Shown here in pieces: positions 9,111-18,477 of a stretch of DNA of 64,000 bases. Numbering within the stretch: position 1 is the stretch's first letter; the number at the start of each line of letters is the position of its first letter. The translations under genes and the position numbers were made by a program. The notes under the pieces are model-generated. The model made no database searches and was not told the origin of the DNA. It saw only the letters and a program-made list of their open reading frames with translations. This DNA is from Streptomyces albus subsp. albus. GTDB lineage: Bacteria; Actinomycetota; Actinomycetes; Streptomycetales; Streptomycetaceae. The DNA lies in the NCBI RefSeq assembly GCF_000725885.1, contig NZ_JODR01000013.1, positions 1-64,000 on the forward strand, written 5' to 3'.

Positions 9111-9875
9111 ATGGGCAGGAGCCGCAGAACAATTCCCGAGGAGCTTCTGCTGCTCGCTCTGGACCCGGCCACGGGTACCACGGCGCAGCCGCAGTCGCTT
9201 GACCTCGGCCTGGCCGGGGCGCAGCTAGTGGAGCTGGCTCTGGCGGGACGGATAGCCCCGGATGGGGATCGTATCGCCGTGGTGCTGCCACGGCCGACCG
9301 GAGATCCGACACTGGACTCCGCACTGGAACTGCTGCGCAGGCGCGGCAGCCCGGTGCGCGCCGTCCACTGGATCGGCGGGCCCCGGCTGGGGCTGCGCCA
9401 AACCTATCTCACACATCTGGAGCGGTGCGGCATGGTGCATGCCGTTTCCGGCCAGATGTGCGGGGTGCTGCCGACGACGCGCTACCAAGCCACGGACACG
9501 GCCATCAGCCGGGAGATCAGGGCCCGGCTCGACGCCGCGATCCGCACCGGGGTCCCGCCGGACCCCCGGACGGCGGCGCTCGCCGCGCTGGCCCACGCGG
9601 TCGGCCTCGGCAAGCACCTCTACCCCGGCAACGAGGGGCGGTCCTGCCGCTCCCGGCTGCGGGACCTGATCAGGCACGACCCGATGGGCGGCCTGGTGGC
9701 GCACGCGGTGATGGACGTGCAGAACGGCGTCGCGGCCCAGCCGCGGCGGGCCCCGGCGGGCGGCGCGGCTGCGGGCCGCTCCCCGGCCAGGGCGGCGTCC
9801 GCCCCCGCGGCACGGCGCGTGCCCCAACAGGCACGGCACCTGGCGGGCGGCATGGTCCGCGCGGGAGCACGCTGA
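9111..9875 (+). CDS. GPP34 (GOLPH3-like) family protein
   Basis: 254 residues from ATG 9111, with GGGGAGG nine bases upstream. The sequence RTIPEELLLLALDPATG followed by LGLAGAQLVELALAGRI is the GPP34 signature; the eukaryotic members bind phosphatidylinositol-4-phosphate at membranes. Helical repeats follow (TAALAALAHAVGLGKHLYP). The last ~40 residues are Ala/Arg-rich and probably disordered. Bacterial members are common in Streptomyces and their role is not established. It is divergent from the carboxypeptidase gene across 195 bp. Confidence 0.88.
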   Translation: MGRSRRTIPEELLLLALDPATGTTAQPQSLDLGLAGAQLVELALAGRIAPDGDRIAVVLPRPTGDPTLDSALELLRRRGSPVRAVHWIGGPRLGLRQTYLTHLERCGMVHAVSGQMCGVLPTTRYQATDTAISREIRARLDAAIRTGVPPDPRTAALAALAHAVGLGKHLYPGNEGRSCRSRLRDLIRHDPMGGLVAHAVMDVQNGVAAQPRRAPAGGAAAGRSPARAASAPAARRVPQQARHLAGGMVRAGAR

Positions 9876-9906
9876 GCCGCGGGCGCACCGAGGACCGGTA
9901 CGGCAC

Positions 9907-9934
9907 CCGGCCGTCCGACGCACCGGACGGCCGG
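9907..9934 (+). terminator. Intrinsic-type hairpin after GPP34 gene
   Basis: Perfect 11-bp arms CCGGCCGTCCG and CGGACGGCCGG around a 6-base loop, 32 bases after the stop at 9875. There is no U-tract, as is common in Streptomyces terminators. Confidence 0.6.
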
Positions 9935-10328
9935 TGGCCGGCCGCCGCCTCACGCGCGGCGGCGACGCGGCACCGGACGTGGCACCGGGTACGCCGGCGC
10001 CTTCGGGAACGTCTCTTCCCGGCGGGCACCACCGGCCCCGGTGCGGCGCCGTGATGCCGCCCTCGTTCGCGACGGCGCGACGCCGGGCACGCTGCGGCGC
10101 CGCGGTGCCGTGCACGGTCGCGGCGGCGGGCGTGCGGAAGCGGAAGCGGCGCCGGGCCGGCAGTGCGCGGCACCGAAGGCCGAATCCGCACCCCGCGCGT
10201 GCGTCTTTCGGCTAAGGCACCGCGATTTGTACTCGGTTACGCACTCTGTGTCGTCATTTCCCAGCGGGAGCGCCCCTTTTGATGGCAACCTGCTGGGAGT
10301 AGTCGTACTTACACGGAGGTGCGGTCCC
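9935..10328. other. Gene-free interval upstream of XRE gene
   Basis: I see no credible gene in this ~390-bp stretch: candidate frames have no ribosome binding site and no Streptomyces-like codon pattern. From about 10225 the base composition falls (GATTTGTACTCGG and a TACTTACACGG near 10308). This probably holds the promoter of the regulator that begins at 10329. Confidence 0.5.
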
Positions 10329-11189
10329 GTGGCGTCGAACGTCAACCCCACAGTCCGGCGTCGCCGACTGGGCCAGGAGCTGCGCCGCCTGCGCGAGCAG
10401 CGCGGTATGACGGCCGAGGAGGTCGCGGACCGGCTTCTGGTGTCCCAGTCGAAGATCAGCAGACTGGAGAACGGCAGACGCAGCATCAGCCAGCGGGACG
10501 TGCGCGACCTGTGCGGGGTCTACGAGGTGGAGGACCGCCGGATAGTCGACTCCTTGATGCAGATGGCCAAGGAGTCGCGGCAGCAGGGCTGGTGGCACGC
10601 GTTCGGGGACATCCCCTACAGCGTCTACATCGGTCTGGAGACGGACGCCGCTTCGCTGCGCGTCTACGAACCGCAGGTCGTGCCGGGGCTGTTGCAGACG
10701 CAGGCGTACGCGGAGGCCGTTGTGGCCGGTGCGCTGCCGGAGGCCACGGCGGCGGACATCGAGCGCCGGGTGCAGGTGCGGATGCGGCGGCAGGACCGCA
10801 TCAGGGACGAGCGCAATCCGCTGCGGCTGTGGGCGGTGCTGGACGAGTCGGTGCTGCGCCGTGAGGTCGGCGGCAAGCACACGATGGCCGAGCAGCTGGA
10901 ATACCTCAACGAGATGTCGCAGCACCCGCATGTCACGCTCCAGGTGATGCCGTTCTCCATGGGCGCGCACCCGGGTGTGAACGGGCAGTACGCCATTCTG
11001 GAGTTCCCGGACGCCTCGGATTCCACCGTGATCTATCTCGAAGGCGTCACCAGCGACCTCTATCTGGAGAAGGCGAACGACGTCCAGAACTACAGCGTCA
11101 TGTACGAGCACCTGCGGGCGCAGGCGCTGAACCCGGACCAGACGCGGGAGTTCATCGAGAACGTCGCCAAGGAGTACGCCCGGGGCTGA
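10329..11189 (+). CDS. XRE-family regulator with DUF5753 domain
   Basis: 286 residues from GTG 10329, after GGAGG at 10315-10319. The N-terminal helix-turn-helix spans residues ~10-70 (LREQRGMTAEEVADRLLVSQ, SKISRLENGRRSIS). The remainder is the DUF5753 ligand-binding-like region (VPGLLQTQAYAEAV, LRLWAVLDESVLRR, VTLQVMPFSMGAHPG). Such regulators pair with a small DUF397 protein, and here one follows at 11459. The pair belongs to the WhiJ/BldB-type regulatory modules that are abundant in Streptomyces. The controlled process is not visible from the sequence. Confidence 0.9.
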   Translation: MASNVNPTVRRRRLGQELRRLREQRGMTAEEVADRLLVSQSKISRLENGRRSISQRDVRDLCGVYEVEDRRIVDSLMQMAKESRQQGWWHAFGDIPYSVYIGLETDAASLRVYEPQVVPGLLQTQAYAEAVVAGALPEATAADIERRVQVRMRRQDRIRDERNPLRLWAVLDESVLRREVGGKHTMAEQLEYLNEMSQHPHVTLQVMPFSMGAHPGVNGQYAILEFPDASDSTVIYLEGVTSDLYLEKANDVQNYSVMYEHLRAQALNPDQTREFIENVAKEYARG

Positions 11190-11389
11190 GCCCCGGACGC
11201 GGGAGCGCGGGCCCGCTCTTTTCCCGGCCGGAAATTGCCGCTGTGTCATGCCGCGTGCGGTGCCGGCCGTTCTGTGCCGTGCGCACGTCCTGTGCTGACA
11301 TGCCCCTGGAAAAAGCCGGAGGCTACACCGCTCCGTACTCCCCGGGGAGGGCGCATTGGTACATGCCATCCGGTTGAGTGAACGTTTGC

Positions 11390-11417
11390 TTGCTGCGCAC
11401 GAATCGCCGCGTAGTGT
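11390..11417 (+). promoter_or_regulatory. Candidate promoter of the DUF397 gene
   Basis: TTGCTG (11390-11395) and TAGTGT (11412-11417) are spaced 16 bases apart. They match the -35/-10 pattern of the vegetative sigma factor, ~40 bases upstream of the ATG at 11459. Confidence 0.4.
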
Positions 11418-11458
11418 CGTTCGCACGTCAGGAACAACACGGATCAACCGGAGCGAAC

Positions 11459-11671
11459 ATGCCCATTCAGCAGGGAACGACGCACGCGTGGACGAAGTCG
11501 AGCTACTCGGGCGGTAACGGCGCCTGCGTCGAGGTGAAGTCCCCGGCGCCGGCCACGGTCGCCGTGCGCGACTCGAAGGAGCCGCAGGGCCCCGCCCTCA
11601 GCTTCCGTCCGGAGGCGTGGGGGGCGTTCGTGACGCGGGTGAACGACGGAGACTTCGGCCTCCCGGCCTGA
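11459..11671 (+). CDS. DUF397 small regulatory partner protein
   Basis: 70 residues with the DUF397 pattern: WTKSSYSGGNGACVEVK near the N-terminus, VAVRDSKEPQGPAL in the middle and a closing AWGAFVTRVNDGDF. Members accompany XRE/DUF5753 regulators, as here (regulator ends at 11189), and in known cases act as the antagonist or partner of that regulator. The ATG at 11459 follows GGAGCGAAC. It has its own likely promoter at 11390, so it is not strictly co-transcribed with the regulator. Confidence 0.9.
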   Translation: MPIQQGTTHAWTKSSYSGGNGACVEVKSPAPATVAVRDSKEPQGPALSFRPEAWGAFVTRVNDGDFGLPA

Positions 11672-11704
11672 GCCCGGGAGGCCGGCGGCCCCGTCCCGGC
11701 CCCG

Positions 11705-11731
11705 ACGGCCCGCCCCCGTGGCGCGGGCCGT
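11705..11731. terminator. Hairpin between convergent genes
   Basis: Arms ACGGCCCGC and GCGGGCCGT (9 bp, perfect) with a 9-base loop. It is placed between the DUF397 gene (plus) and the gene ending at 11828 (minus), so it can serve both. Confidence 0.5.
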
Positions 11732-11827
11732 GGTGACGAGGGCCGCCGCGAGCAGTACCGAACCCCCTCGACCGGACCGCTCGTCCCGGCCGAGGGGAAC
11801 CGGCGGTGAGGACCGTCCCGGCGCTCC

Positions 11828-12685
11828 TCACCGCAACCGGTCCACATAGGTGTCCGTGCCCGGGATCGTCGGGATGAACGGCGCCACCAGTTCCGTCCGG
11901 GCCGCACCGCCCCGGGCGACGGCCTCCTCCAGCCCCGTGAACCATGCCTCCCAGCACGCGCGCGGGTCCTTCTGGAGGAACCACAGCAGGGTGAGCCGGG
12001 TATCCACGCCCTCCACCTGCTTGACGTACGACATCCTGTCCCCCGGCAGCGGGGTGGGGCGGAAGACCGTGACCATGGCGGCGGGTGAGCCCGCCAGCCG
12101 GGCCGGGAGATGCGTGGTGCGCAGCCATTCCAGCACCGCGGTGCGCTCCTTCGGCCCCGCCGCGTCGATGACCTGGAGCACCAGGCCCCGGTAGGGGTGG
12201 TCGAGCGCGTGGTGGTCGCGCGGGCCGGCGGCGCCGTCGCGGTAGACGGTGGTCTCGTGGTCCTGGAAGCTGGTGAAGACGTGGGTGCGCTCGTGGTGGA
12301 CGCGCCCGTCCTGGTTGAGCCGCCGGTTGATGGCGACGGTCCACTTCATGTGGTCCGCGTAGCGGCCCTCGGTCAGCCAGTAGGTGGACAGATAGCAGCC
12401 CGCCGTGACCGGCTGGGCGACGGCCGAGGCGGCGGGGTAGCGCAGCAGCTGGAGGTCGCGGGTGGCGACCCAGCGGCGGCCCGCGTAGATCCAGGGCATG
12501 GCCATGGCGCCGGCGATGTAGTGGTCGTCCTCGTACCAGCGGTTGTAGGCGTACTCGTGGCCCGGGTGCGGCTCGACCATCGTGATCAGGGCGTGCCCGG
12601 GTCGTACGCCGTAGGGGCCGACGGCGGCCAGGCGGGCGTAGGTGTCGCCGCCCGTGGCGGCGGGCGGCTCGGTCGGTTCGTCCAT
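11828..12685 (-). CDS. Conserved protein of unknown function, probable dimeric alpha/beta-barrel fold
   Basis: 285 residues. The opening GHALITMVEPHPGHEYAYN followed by RWYEDDHYIAGAM resembles EthD/DABB-type ferredoxin-like proteins, with two such halves (second near TAVLEWLRTTHLPARLAG). No cofactor motif is recognised. The ATG at 12685 has GGGGGAGGAAGAG upstream. It is divergent from the SDR gene at 12773, and the shared 87-bp gap holds one copy of the CTGACnnnnCGTCAG box. This ties it to the catabolic regulon described in the findings. Relatives occur near lipid or steroid catabolism genes in other actinobacteria, as far as I recall. Confidence 0.65.
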   Translation of the reverse strand: MDEPTEPPAATGGDTYARLAAVGPYGVRPGHALITMVEPHPGHEYAYNRWYEDDHYIAGAMAMPWIYAGRRWVATRDLQLLRYPAASAVAQPVTAGCYLSTYWLTEGRYADHMKWTVAINRRLNQDGRVHHERTHVFTSFQDHETTVYRDGAAGPRDHHALDHPYRGLVLQVIDAAGPKERTAVLEWLRTTHLPARLAGSPAAMVTVFRPTPLPGDRMSYVKQVEGVDTRLTLLWFLQKDPRACWEAWFTGLEEAVARGGAARTELVAPFIPTIPGTDTYVDRLR

Positions 12686-12726
12686 CGCGGCTCTTCCTCC
12701 CCCTTCGCTCCTCCCCTACGGTGTAA

Positions 12727-12741
12727 CTGACTGAGCGTCAG
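12727..12741. promoter_or_regulatory. Regulon box A (CTGACTGAGCGTCAG)
   Basis: Inverted repeat CTGAC/GTCAG in the divergent promoter region between the genes starting at 12685 and 12773, 32-42 bases from each start codon. It is one of ten copies of the CTGACnnnnCGTCAG consensus in this window. Confidence 0.75.
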
Positions 12742-12772
12742 AAATCGATGGCCGTGCGGGAGGGGATCGGGC

Positions 12773-13567
12773 GTGCTGCTCGCCAACAGGACCGTGGTGG
12801 TCTCCGGGGTCGGTGCCGGGCTCGGCCGCGAGGTGGCGGCCGTCTGTGTGCGGGAGGGCGCCCGCGTCGTGCTCGGCGCCCGTACCCGCGAGAATCTCGC
12901 CGCCTGCGCCGCCGCCGTCGATCCGGACGGCACCCGCAGCGCCTACCGGGTCACCGACATCGGCGACGAGGAGCAGTGCGCGCGTCTGGCCGAGCTGGCC
13001 GTGGAACGGTTCGGCGGTCTGGACGCCGTCGTGCACGTCGCCGCCCTCGACACCGTCATGGGCGGTCTGGAGGACGCCGACTTCGCCGAGTGGCAGCGCG
13101 TCCTGGACGTCAATCTGCTGGGCACCTTGCGGATGACCCGCGCCTGTCTGCCCGCGCTGCGTGAGGCCGGGGCGCGCGGTGACGGCTCCGTCGTCATGAT
13201 CGGCACCCAGTCGTCGGTCGCCGCCCCCACCGAGGTGCGGCAGGCCGCGTACGCCGCGTCCAAGGGCGCGCTGGTGTCCGCCATGTACTCCCTCGCCCGG
13301 GAGCTGGGCCCCTACGGGGTGCGCGTCAACACCGTGCAGCCCGGCTGGATGTGGGGACCCATGGTCGAGGGCTACGTGGCGTGGGCGGCCGAGAGCGAGC
13401 AGGTGCCCCACCAGGCGGTGCGGCAGCGGCTGGACGCGCGGATGGCGCTGCCGCGCATGGCGGAGGACGGCGACGTGGCCGAGACCGTGGCGTTCTTCGC
13501 CTCCGCGCGCTCCCGCGGCATCACCGGCCAGTGCCTGATGGTGAACGCCGGGGAGCTGATGCGCTGA
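12773..13567 (+). CDS. Short-chain dehydrogenase/reductase (SDR)
   Basis: 264 residues from GTG 12773. The classical SDR layout is present: glycine motif SGVGAGLG near residue 11 for NAD(P), a modified NAAG position (HVAAL), the catalytic Ser in IGTQSSVA, and catalytic YAASK. The substrate of this oxidoreductase (hydroxyl/ketone interconversion) is unknown. It is divergent from the 11828-12685 gene under a shared regulon box, suggesting that it oxidises or reduces an intermediate of the same pathway. Confidence 0.88.
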   Translation: MLLANRTVVVSGVGAGLGREVAAVCVREGARVVLGARTRENLAACAAAVDPDGTRSAYRVTDIGDEEQCARLAELAVERFGGLDAVVHVAALDTVMGGLEDADFAEWQRVLDVNLLGTLRMTRACLPALREAGARGDGSVVMIGTQSSVAAPTEVRQAAYAASKGALVSAMYSLARELGPYGVRVNTVQPGWMWGPMVEGYVAWAAESEQVPHQAVRQRLDARMALPRMAEDGDVAETVAFFASARSRGITGQCLMVNAGELMR

Positions 13568-13574
13568 AGTCGGC

Positions 13575-14708
13575 TCAGGCCCTCGGGTACCGCGCCAGCC
13601 AGGCCGGGGAGGCGGCGCCGGGGCCGTGCAGGGCGGGGCCCTGGGTCATCTCCAGGGCGAAGTCGTCGGCCAGCTCCAGGATGGTGGCGCGGCCCTCCAG
13701 CTCGGCGACCCAGCCGGCCGGCAGGGCCGTCTCCCCGTGCATGGCGCCCAGCAGATTGCCGCAGACCGAGCCCGTGGAGTCGCTGTCGCCGCCGTGGTTG
13801 ACGGCCAGCAGCAGTCCGTGCCGTACGTCCTCGGCGACGAGCGCGCAGTACACGCCGATCGCCAGGGCCTCCTCGGCGGTCCAGCCCTCCCCCAGCACCG
13901 CGACGCGTTCCGGGGACGGCATGCCCTGCCGTACGGCGCCCAGCGCCCGCTTGAGTGCCTCGGTGGTCTCCTCGTGGCCGGGGCGGGTGGCCAGGTGGAC
14001 GAGGGCGCGCTGGACGGCGGTGTCCAGGTCGTCGCCGCGGGCCAGGGCGTGCACGATCGCGGCGAACGCGCCCGCCGCCAGATACCCGGTGGGGTGGCCG
14101 TGCGTCTGGGCGGCGCACTCGACGGCGAGCTGGAAGACCAGGCCCGCCTCCCAGCCGACGAGCAGCCCGAACGGCGCGGACCGCATGACGGTGCCGCACC
14201 CCTTGGAGCCGGGGTTCTTCGGCTGGTCGAGGGTGCCCATCCGGGTGTCGGCCAGCCCGCTGAGGCAGGCGTTGCCCGGGGCCCGCCGCGCGTACAGCCA
14301 CTCCTGGCGGGCGAGCCAGCCGTCGCCCTCCCGGCGTTCGTCGGGGCCCCAGTCGCGCTGGGTGGCCGCCCAGCGCAGATACGCGGCGTGCACATCGGTG
14401 GGCGGGTGCCAGGCGCCGGTGTCGCGGCGGACGTGGGCGCGGATGAGGCCGTCCACGGTGAACAGCGTCATCTGGGTGTCGTCGGTGACGGCGCCGCGGC
14501 GGCCGTACGCGGGCACGTAGTCGGTCACGCCCTGGGGGCCGTGCGCCTGGCGGATCCGGTCGAGGGAGTCGAACTCGACGCCCGCGCCGAGCGCGTCCCC
14601 GATGGCGCCGCCCAGCAGGCAGCCGCGCACTCTGCTGCGGAAGTCCTGCTGTTCGGCACGGCCCCAGATGGCCGTCGTCCCGCTGTCCGCCCCACCCGTA
14701 CCCGTCAC
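13575..14708 (-). CDS. ADP-ribosylglycohydrolase family protein
   Basis: 377 residues from GTG 14708 (GGGAAAAGGGGGA upstream). It has the DraG/ADP-ribosylglycohydrolase pattern: GCLLGGAIGDALGAGVEF, the first metal site in AVTDDTQMTLF, and the second in NHGGDSDSTGSVCGNLLG. The family removes ADP-ribose from arginine or other acceptors with a di-magnesium centre. All acidic ligands appear intact. It converges with the SDR gene, whose stop is 8 bases away. The target protein or nucleotide is unknown. Confidence 0.9.
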   Translation of the reverse strand: MTGTGGADSGTTAIWGRAEQQDFRSRVRGCLLGGAIGDALGAGVEFDSLDRIRQAHGPQGVTDYVPAYGRRGAVTDDTQMTLFTVDGLIRAHVRRDTGAWHPPTDVHAAYLRWAATQRDWGPDERREGDGWLARQEWLYARRAPGNACLSGLADTRMGTLDQPKNPGSKGCGTVMRSAPFGLLVGWEAGLVFQLAVECAAQTHGHPTGYLAAGAFAAIVHALARGDDLDTAVQRALVHLATRPGHEETTEALKRALGAVRQGMPSPERVAVLGEGWTAEEALAIGVYCALVAEDVRHGLLLAVNHGGDSDSTGSVCGNLLGAMHGETALPAGWVAELEGRATILELADDFALEMTQGPALHGPGAASPAWLARYPRA

Positions 14709-14785
14709 GGTCGTCCCCCTTTTCCCGGCGCCTCCTTCGGCTGTGGCCCCCGCACTCTAGTGGACGGGGGCCGGCCCGGGGCGGC

Positions 14786-17386
14786 TCAGTCCAGCACGGG
14801 CAGCAGCTGTGGCAGGTGGCCGTCGGAGGCGTGCGCCGCGCGCATCCGCTCCTCGGGCACCTCGCCGTAGCCGGTGGTGCGGGCACGGGCCGGCCGGCCC
14901 GCCGCCTCGGCGATGGCGACCAGGTCCCGGATGGAGCGGTACGAGCCGTACGAGGACCCGGCCATCCGGGAGATGGTCTCCTCCATGAGGGTGCCGCCCA
15001 GGTCGTTGGCGCCGGAGCGGAGCATCTCCGCGGCACCCTCGGTGCCCAGTTTGACCCAGCTCGTCTGGATGTTGGGGATCCAGGGGTGGAGCAGCAGACG
15101 GGCCATGGCGGTCACCGCGCGGTTGTCCCGCGTGGTGGGGCCGGGACGGGCGATACCGGCGAGGTAGACGGGCGCGTTGGTGTGGATGAACGGCAGGGTG
15201 ACGAACTCGCTGAACCCGGCCAGCCCCTTCTCCAGCGCCGACCGCTGGATGCGCGCCAGCAGCCGCAGATGCCCCAGCCAGTGGCGGGGCTGGTCGACGT
15301 GCCCGTACATCATCGTGGACGTGGTGCCCAGCCCCACCTCGTGCGCGGCCTCGATGACCTCCACCCAGGTGGCCGCCGGCAGCTTGCCCTTGGTGAGGAC
15401 CCAGCGGACCTCGTCGTCCAGGATCTCCGCCGCCGTGCCCGGGATGGAGTCGAGCCCGGCCTCCTTGGCGGCGGTCAGCCACTCGCGGACGGACATCCCG
15501 GTGCGGGTGGCGCCGTTGACGACCTCCATCGGTGAGAACGCGTGCACATGGATGCCGGGGACGCGTTCCTTGACGGCCCGCGCGATGTCGAAGTAGGCGG
15601 TGCCGGGCAGGTCGGGGTGGATGCCGCCTTGCATGCACACCTCGACGGCGCCCACGTCCCACGCCTGCTGCGCCCGGTCGGCGACCTGCTCCAGGGAGAG
15701 CGTGTAGGCGTCGGCGTCGGTGCGGCGCTGCGCGAAGGCGCAGAACCGGCAGCCGGTGTAGCAGACGTTGGTGAAGTTGATGTTGCGGGTGACGATGTAG
15801 GTCACGTCGTCGCCGACCGCGTCGCGCCGCACGTCGTCCGCGATACGGCACAGGGCGTCCAGCGCCGGGCCGTCGGCGTGCAGCAGGGCGAGGGCCTGCT
15901 CGTCGGTGAGCCGCCGCGGGTCGTCGGCGGCCTGCGCGAGGGCCTCGCGCACGTCCGCGTCCACGCGCTGCGGCGCCATACCGGGGGCGGCGCGCTCCCG
16001 CAGCTCCGCCCAGTCGCCGTACACCTCGTCGAAGTCGTCGCGGCGGTCGGCGGTGCGGCCCTCGGTGTCGATGGTGCGGTGCAGATCGGTGCGGCCGGAG
16101 GGGACGAACGCCTCGTCGGGCTCCTGCCAGGGCAGCCCCCGGGGGCGTACGTCCTCGCGTGCCAGGCCCGTGACGGGGTCGGCGAGCGCCCGCACGTGCG
16201 GCATGACGCGCGGGTCCAGCCACGGTTCGCCCCGGCGGACGAACTCGGGGTAGACGGCGAGGCGTTCGCGCAGCTGGAAACCGGCCGCGGCGGTGCGCTC
16301 GGACAGCTCGTCGAGCTGCGGCCAGGGGCGCTCGGGGTTGACATGGTCGGGCGTGACCGGTGAGACGCCGCCCCAGTCGTCGATACCGGCGGCGATGAGC
16401 CGGCCGTACTCGGCGTCCAGCAGGTTCGGCGGGGCCTGGAGGCAGCCGGAGGGGCCGAGGATGTGCCGGGCGACGGCGACGGTCGCCACCAGATCGTCCA
16501 GCTCGGCGTCGGGCATACCGCGCATCGCCGTGTCCGGCTTGGCGCGGAAGTTCTGGATGATCAGCTCCTGGATGCCGTGGTACGCGCGCTGCACGCGGCG
16601 CAGCGCGAACAGCGACTCCGCGCGCTCCTCGTACGTCTCCCCGATGCCGATGAGCAGGCCGCTGGTGAACGGCACGTTCGAGCGTCCGGCGTCCTCCAGC
16701 ACCCGCAGCCGCACGGCCGGCTCCTTGTCCGGGGAGCCGTAGTGCGGGGCGCCCGGCTCGCTCCACAGCCGCTCGGCGGTGGTCTCCAGCATCATGCCCA
16801 TGGACGCGGCCACGGGCTTGAGCCGCTGGAAGTCCGTCCAGGACAGCACCCCGGGGTTGAGGTGCGGCAACAGCCCCGTCTCCTCCAGGATGCGGACGGA
16901 GACGGCCCGCACATAGGCGAGGGTGTCGTCGTATCCCTCGGCGTCCAGCCACTCCCGCGCCTCGGGCCAGCGGTCCTCCGGCTTGTCCCCGAGAGTGATC
17001 AGCGCTTCCTTGCAGCCGAGCTCGGCGCCGCGGCGGGCGATGTCGAGGACCTCGTCCATCGACATGTACATCCCGTGCCCCGCGCGCCGCAGCTTGCCGG
17101 GCACGGTCGCGAAGGTGCAGTAGTGGCACTTGTCCCGGCACAGGCGGGTGAGGGGGATGAAGACACTCTTGGAGTACGTGATGACGCCGGGCCGCCCCGC
17201 CGCCGCCAGGCCCGCGTCCCTGACCCGGGCCGCCGAAGCGGTCAGATCCGCCAGGTCCTCGCCCCGCGCCTGGAGGAGGACGGCGGCTTCCGTCCGGTCC
17301 AGCGCCACCCCGTCCCGCGCCCGCTTGAGCGCCCGCCGCATCGCATTGGCCGTAGGGGGCGCCGACGCCTGTCCGTGTGAGGTCAT
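14786..17386 (-). CDS. fbiC: FO synthase (CofG-CofH fusion), F420 biosynthesis
   Basis: 866 residues joining two radical-SAM domains. The CofG half has a CxxxCxxC cluster (Cys83, Cys87, Cys90; CRDKCHYC). The CofH half has the second (Cys542, Cys546, Cys549; CYTGCRFC). Together they make FO, the deazaflavin chromophore of coenzyme F420, from tyrosine and 5-amino-6-ribitylaminouracil. Length and both clusters match actinobacterial FbiC. It lies just downstream of an LLM-class oxidoreductase (17457-18284) in the same orientation. Two more LLM enzymes and a deazaflavin-dependent oxidoreductase occur within ~35 kb. Confidence 0.96.
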   Translation of the reverse strand: MTSHGQASAPPTANAMRRALKRARDGVALDRTEAAVLLQARGEDLADLTASAARVRDAGLAAAGRPGVITYSKSVFIPLTRLCRDKCHYCTFATVPGKLRRAGHGMYMSMDEVLDIARRGAELGCKEALITLGDKPEDRWPEAREWLDAEGYDDTLAYVRAVSVRILEETGLLPHLNPGVLSWTDFQRLKPVAASMGMMLETTAERLWSEPGAPHYGSPDKEPAVRLRVLEDAGRSNVPFTSGLLIGIGETYEERAESLFALRRVQRAYHGIQELIIQNFRAKPDTAMRGMPDAELDDLVATVAVARHILGPSGCLQAPPNLLDAEYGRLIAAGIDDWGGVSPVTPDHVNPERPWPQLDELSERTAAAGFQLRERLAVYPEFVRRGEPWLDPRVMPHVRALADPVTGLAREDVRPRGLPWQEPDEAFVPSGRTDLHRTIDTEGRTADRRDDFDEVYGDWAELRERAAPGMAPQRVDADVREALAQAADDPRRLTDEQALALLHADGPALDALCRIADDVRRDAVGDDVTYIVTRNINFTNVCYTGCRFCAFAQRRTDADAYTLSLEQVADRAQQAWDVGAVEVCMQGGIHPDLPGTAYFDIARAVKERVPGIHVHAFSPMEVVNGATRTGMSVREWLTAAKEAGLDSIPGTAAEILDDEVRWVLTKGKLPAATWVEVIEAAHEVGLGTTSTMMYGHVDQPRHWLGHLRLLARIQRSALEKGLAGFSEFVTLPFIHTNAPVYLAGIARPGPTTRDNRAVTAMARLLLHPWIPNIQTSWVKLGTEGAAEMLRSGANDLGGTLMEETISRMAGSSYGSYRSIRDLVAIAEAAGRPARARTTGYGEVPEERMRAAHASDGHLPQLLPVLD

Positions 17387-17456
17387 CCCCCCACCGTAAC
17401 CGGGGGCCTCGGCATCGGTGCAGGCGGCAAGCGTGCGGGCCGCTTTCCGGGCGGTC

Positions 17457-18284
17457 TCACAGATACCGCACGTAATCGTCCAGGGTGCGCAGGACCTCGT
17501 CCCGGGTGCCGGAGGGGAGTTGGAGGACGACCTCCTCGGCGCCCAGGCCCCGGTAGTGGGCCAGTTTCCCGGGCGAGGGCAGCACGAAGCCGGGGACGAG
17601 GGCGGGGGTGCCCTCCCGTCCGGCCGTGCGCCAGGCGGCGTGCAGCTGTGGCACCGTCTCGGTGAGGCCGCGCCCGCCGACGGGGAGCCAGCCGTCGGCG
17701 TACTCGGCGATGTGGGCGAAGAGGGTGGGGCCCGCGGCGCCGCCCAGCAGCAGACGGGGGCCGCCCTCGCGGACCGGCTTGGGGTGGGCGAGGGAGGCGC
17801 GTACGGAGCCGAACTCGCCCTCGTACGCGGTCGGCTCGGCCGCCCACAGGGCCCGCATCAGCGCGATGCGGTCGCGCACCAGATCGCGGCGGCGGTGCCA
17901 GTCGACGCCGTGGTCGGCGGCTTCCTCCACGTTCCAGCCGAAGCCCACGCCGAGGGTGAGCCGGCCGCCGCTCAGCCAGTCGAGGGTGGCGATCTGCTTG
18001 GCCAGCACGATGGGGTCGTGCTGGGCGACGAGCGTGATGCCGGTGCCCAGCGTGAGCCGTTCGGTGACGGTCGCCGCGGCGGCCAGGCCGACGAAGGGGT
18101 CGAGGGTGCGCCCGTAGGGGCGGGGCAGCGGGTCGCCCATGGGGGCGGGCGTCTGCCGGCTGACGGGGATGTGGGTGTGCTCGGGCAGGTAGAGCCCGTC
18201 GAAGCCCCGCTCCTCCAGGGCGCGGGCGAGCGGGGCGGGCCGGATGGTCTCGTCGGTCAGGATGAGGGTCGTCGAGATCCGCAT
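17457..18284 (-). CDS. LLM-class F420-dependent oxidoreductase
   Basis: 275 residues from ATG 18284. It is a luciferase-like TIM barrel: [55 protein letters not shown] and [20 protein letters not shown]. These features fit the F420-dependent branch (glucose-6-phosphate dehydrogenase/MER-like) better than luciferase. It lies directly upstream of fbiC, 70 bp apart, in the same orientation, which supports use of F420. No regulon box lies upstream. The substrate is unknown. Confidence 0.85.
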   Translation of the reverse strand: MRISTTLILTDETIRPAPLARALEERGFDGLYLPEHTHIPVSRQTPAPMGDPLPRPYGRTLDPFVGLAAAATVTERLTLGTGITLVAQHDPIVLAKQIATLDWLSGGRLTLGVGFGWNVEEAADHGVDWHRRRDLVRDRIALMRALWAAEPTAYEGEFGSVRASLAHPKPVREGGPRLLLGGAAGPTLFAHIAEYADGWLPVGGRGLTETVPQLHAAWRTAGREGTPALVPGFVLPSPGKLAHYRGLGAEEVVLQLPSGTRDEVLRTLDDYVRYL

Positions 18285-18477
18285 CCTGTCACTGTGCCCG
18301 CCCGGCGGTGCGAACTCCACGGCTCCGCACGACCGGTTGACCCCGGCGGGACGGGCCCGCGTCCCCCCGGTGTCGCCCGGGGTACTTCTCGGCGCCGCCC
18401 GCAGGGCGTACAACGTGCCCATGGAGCCCATGGACGCACGGCGGACCACCGGCGAAGGGGAGCGGCAGGGGACGCGG

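Noticed and set aside
18244..18477. Longer N-terminus for the PHP hydrolase
   Set aside because: An upstream extension would bury the twin-arginine signal, and the ribosome binding site (AGGGGA) precedes ATG 18478.
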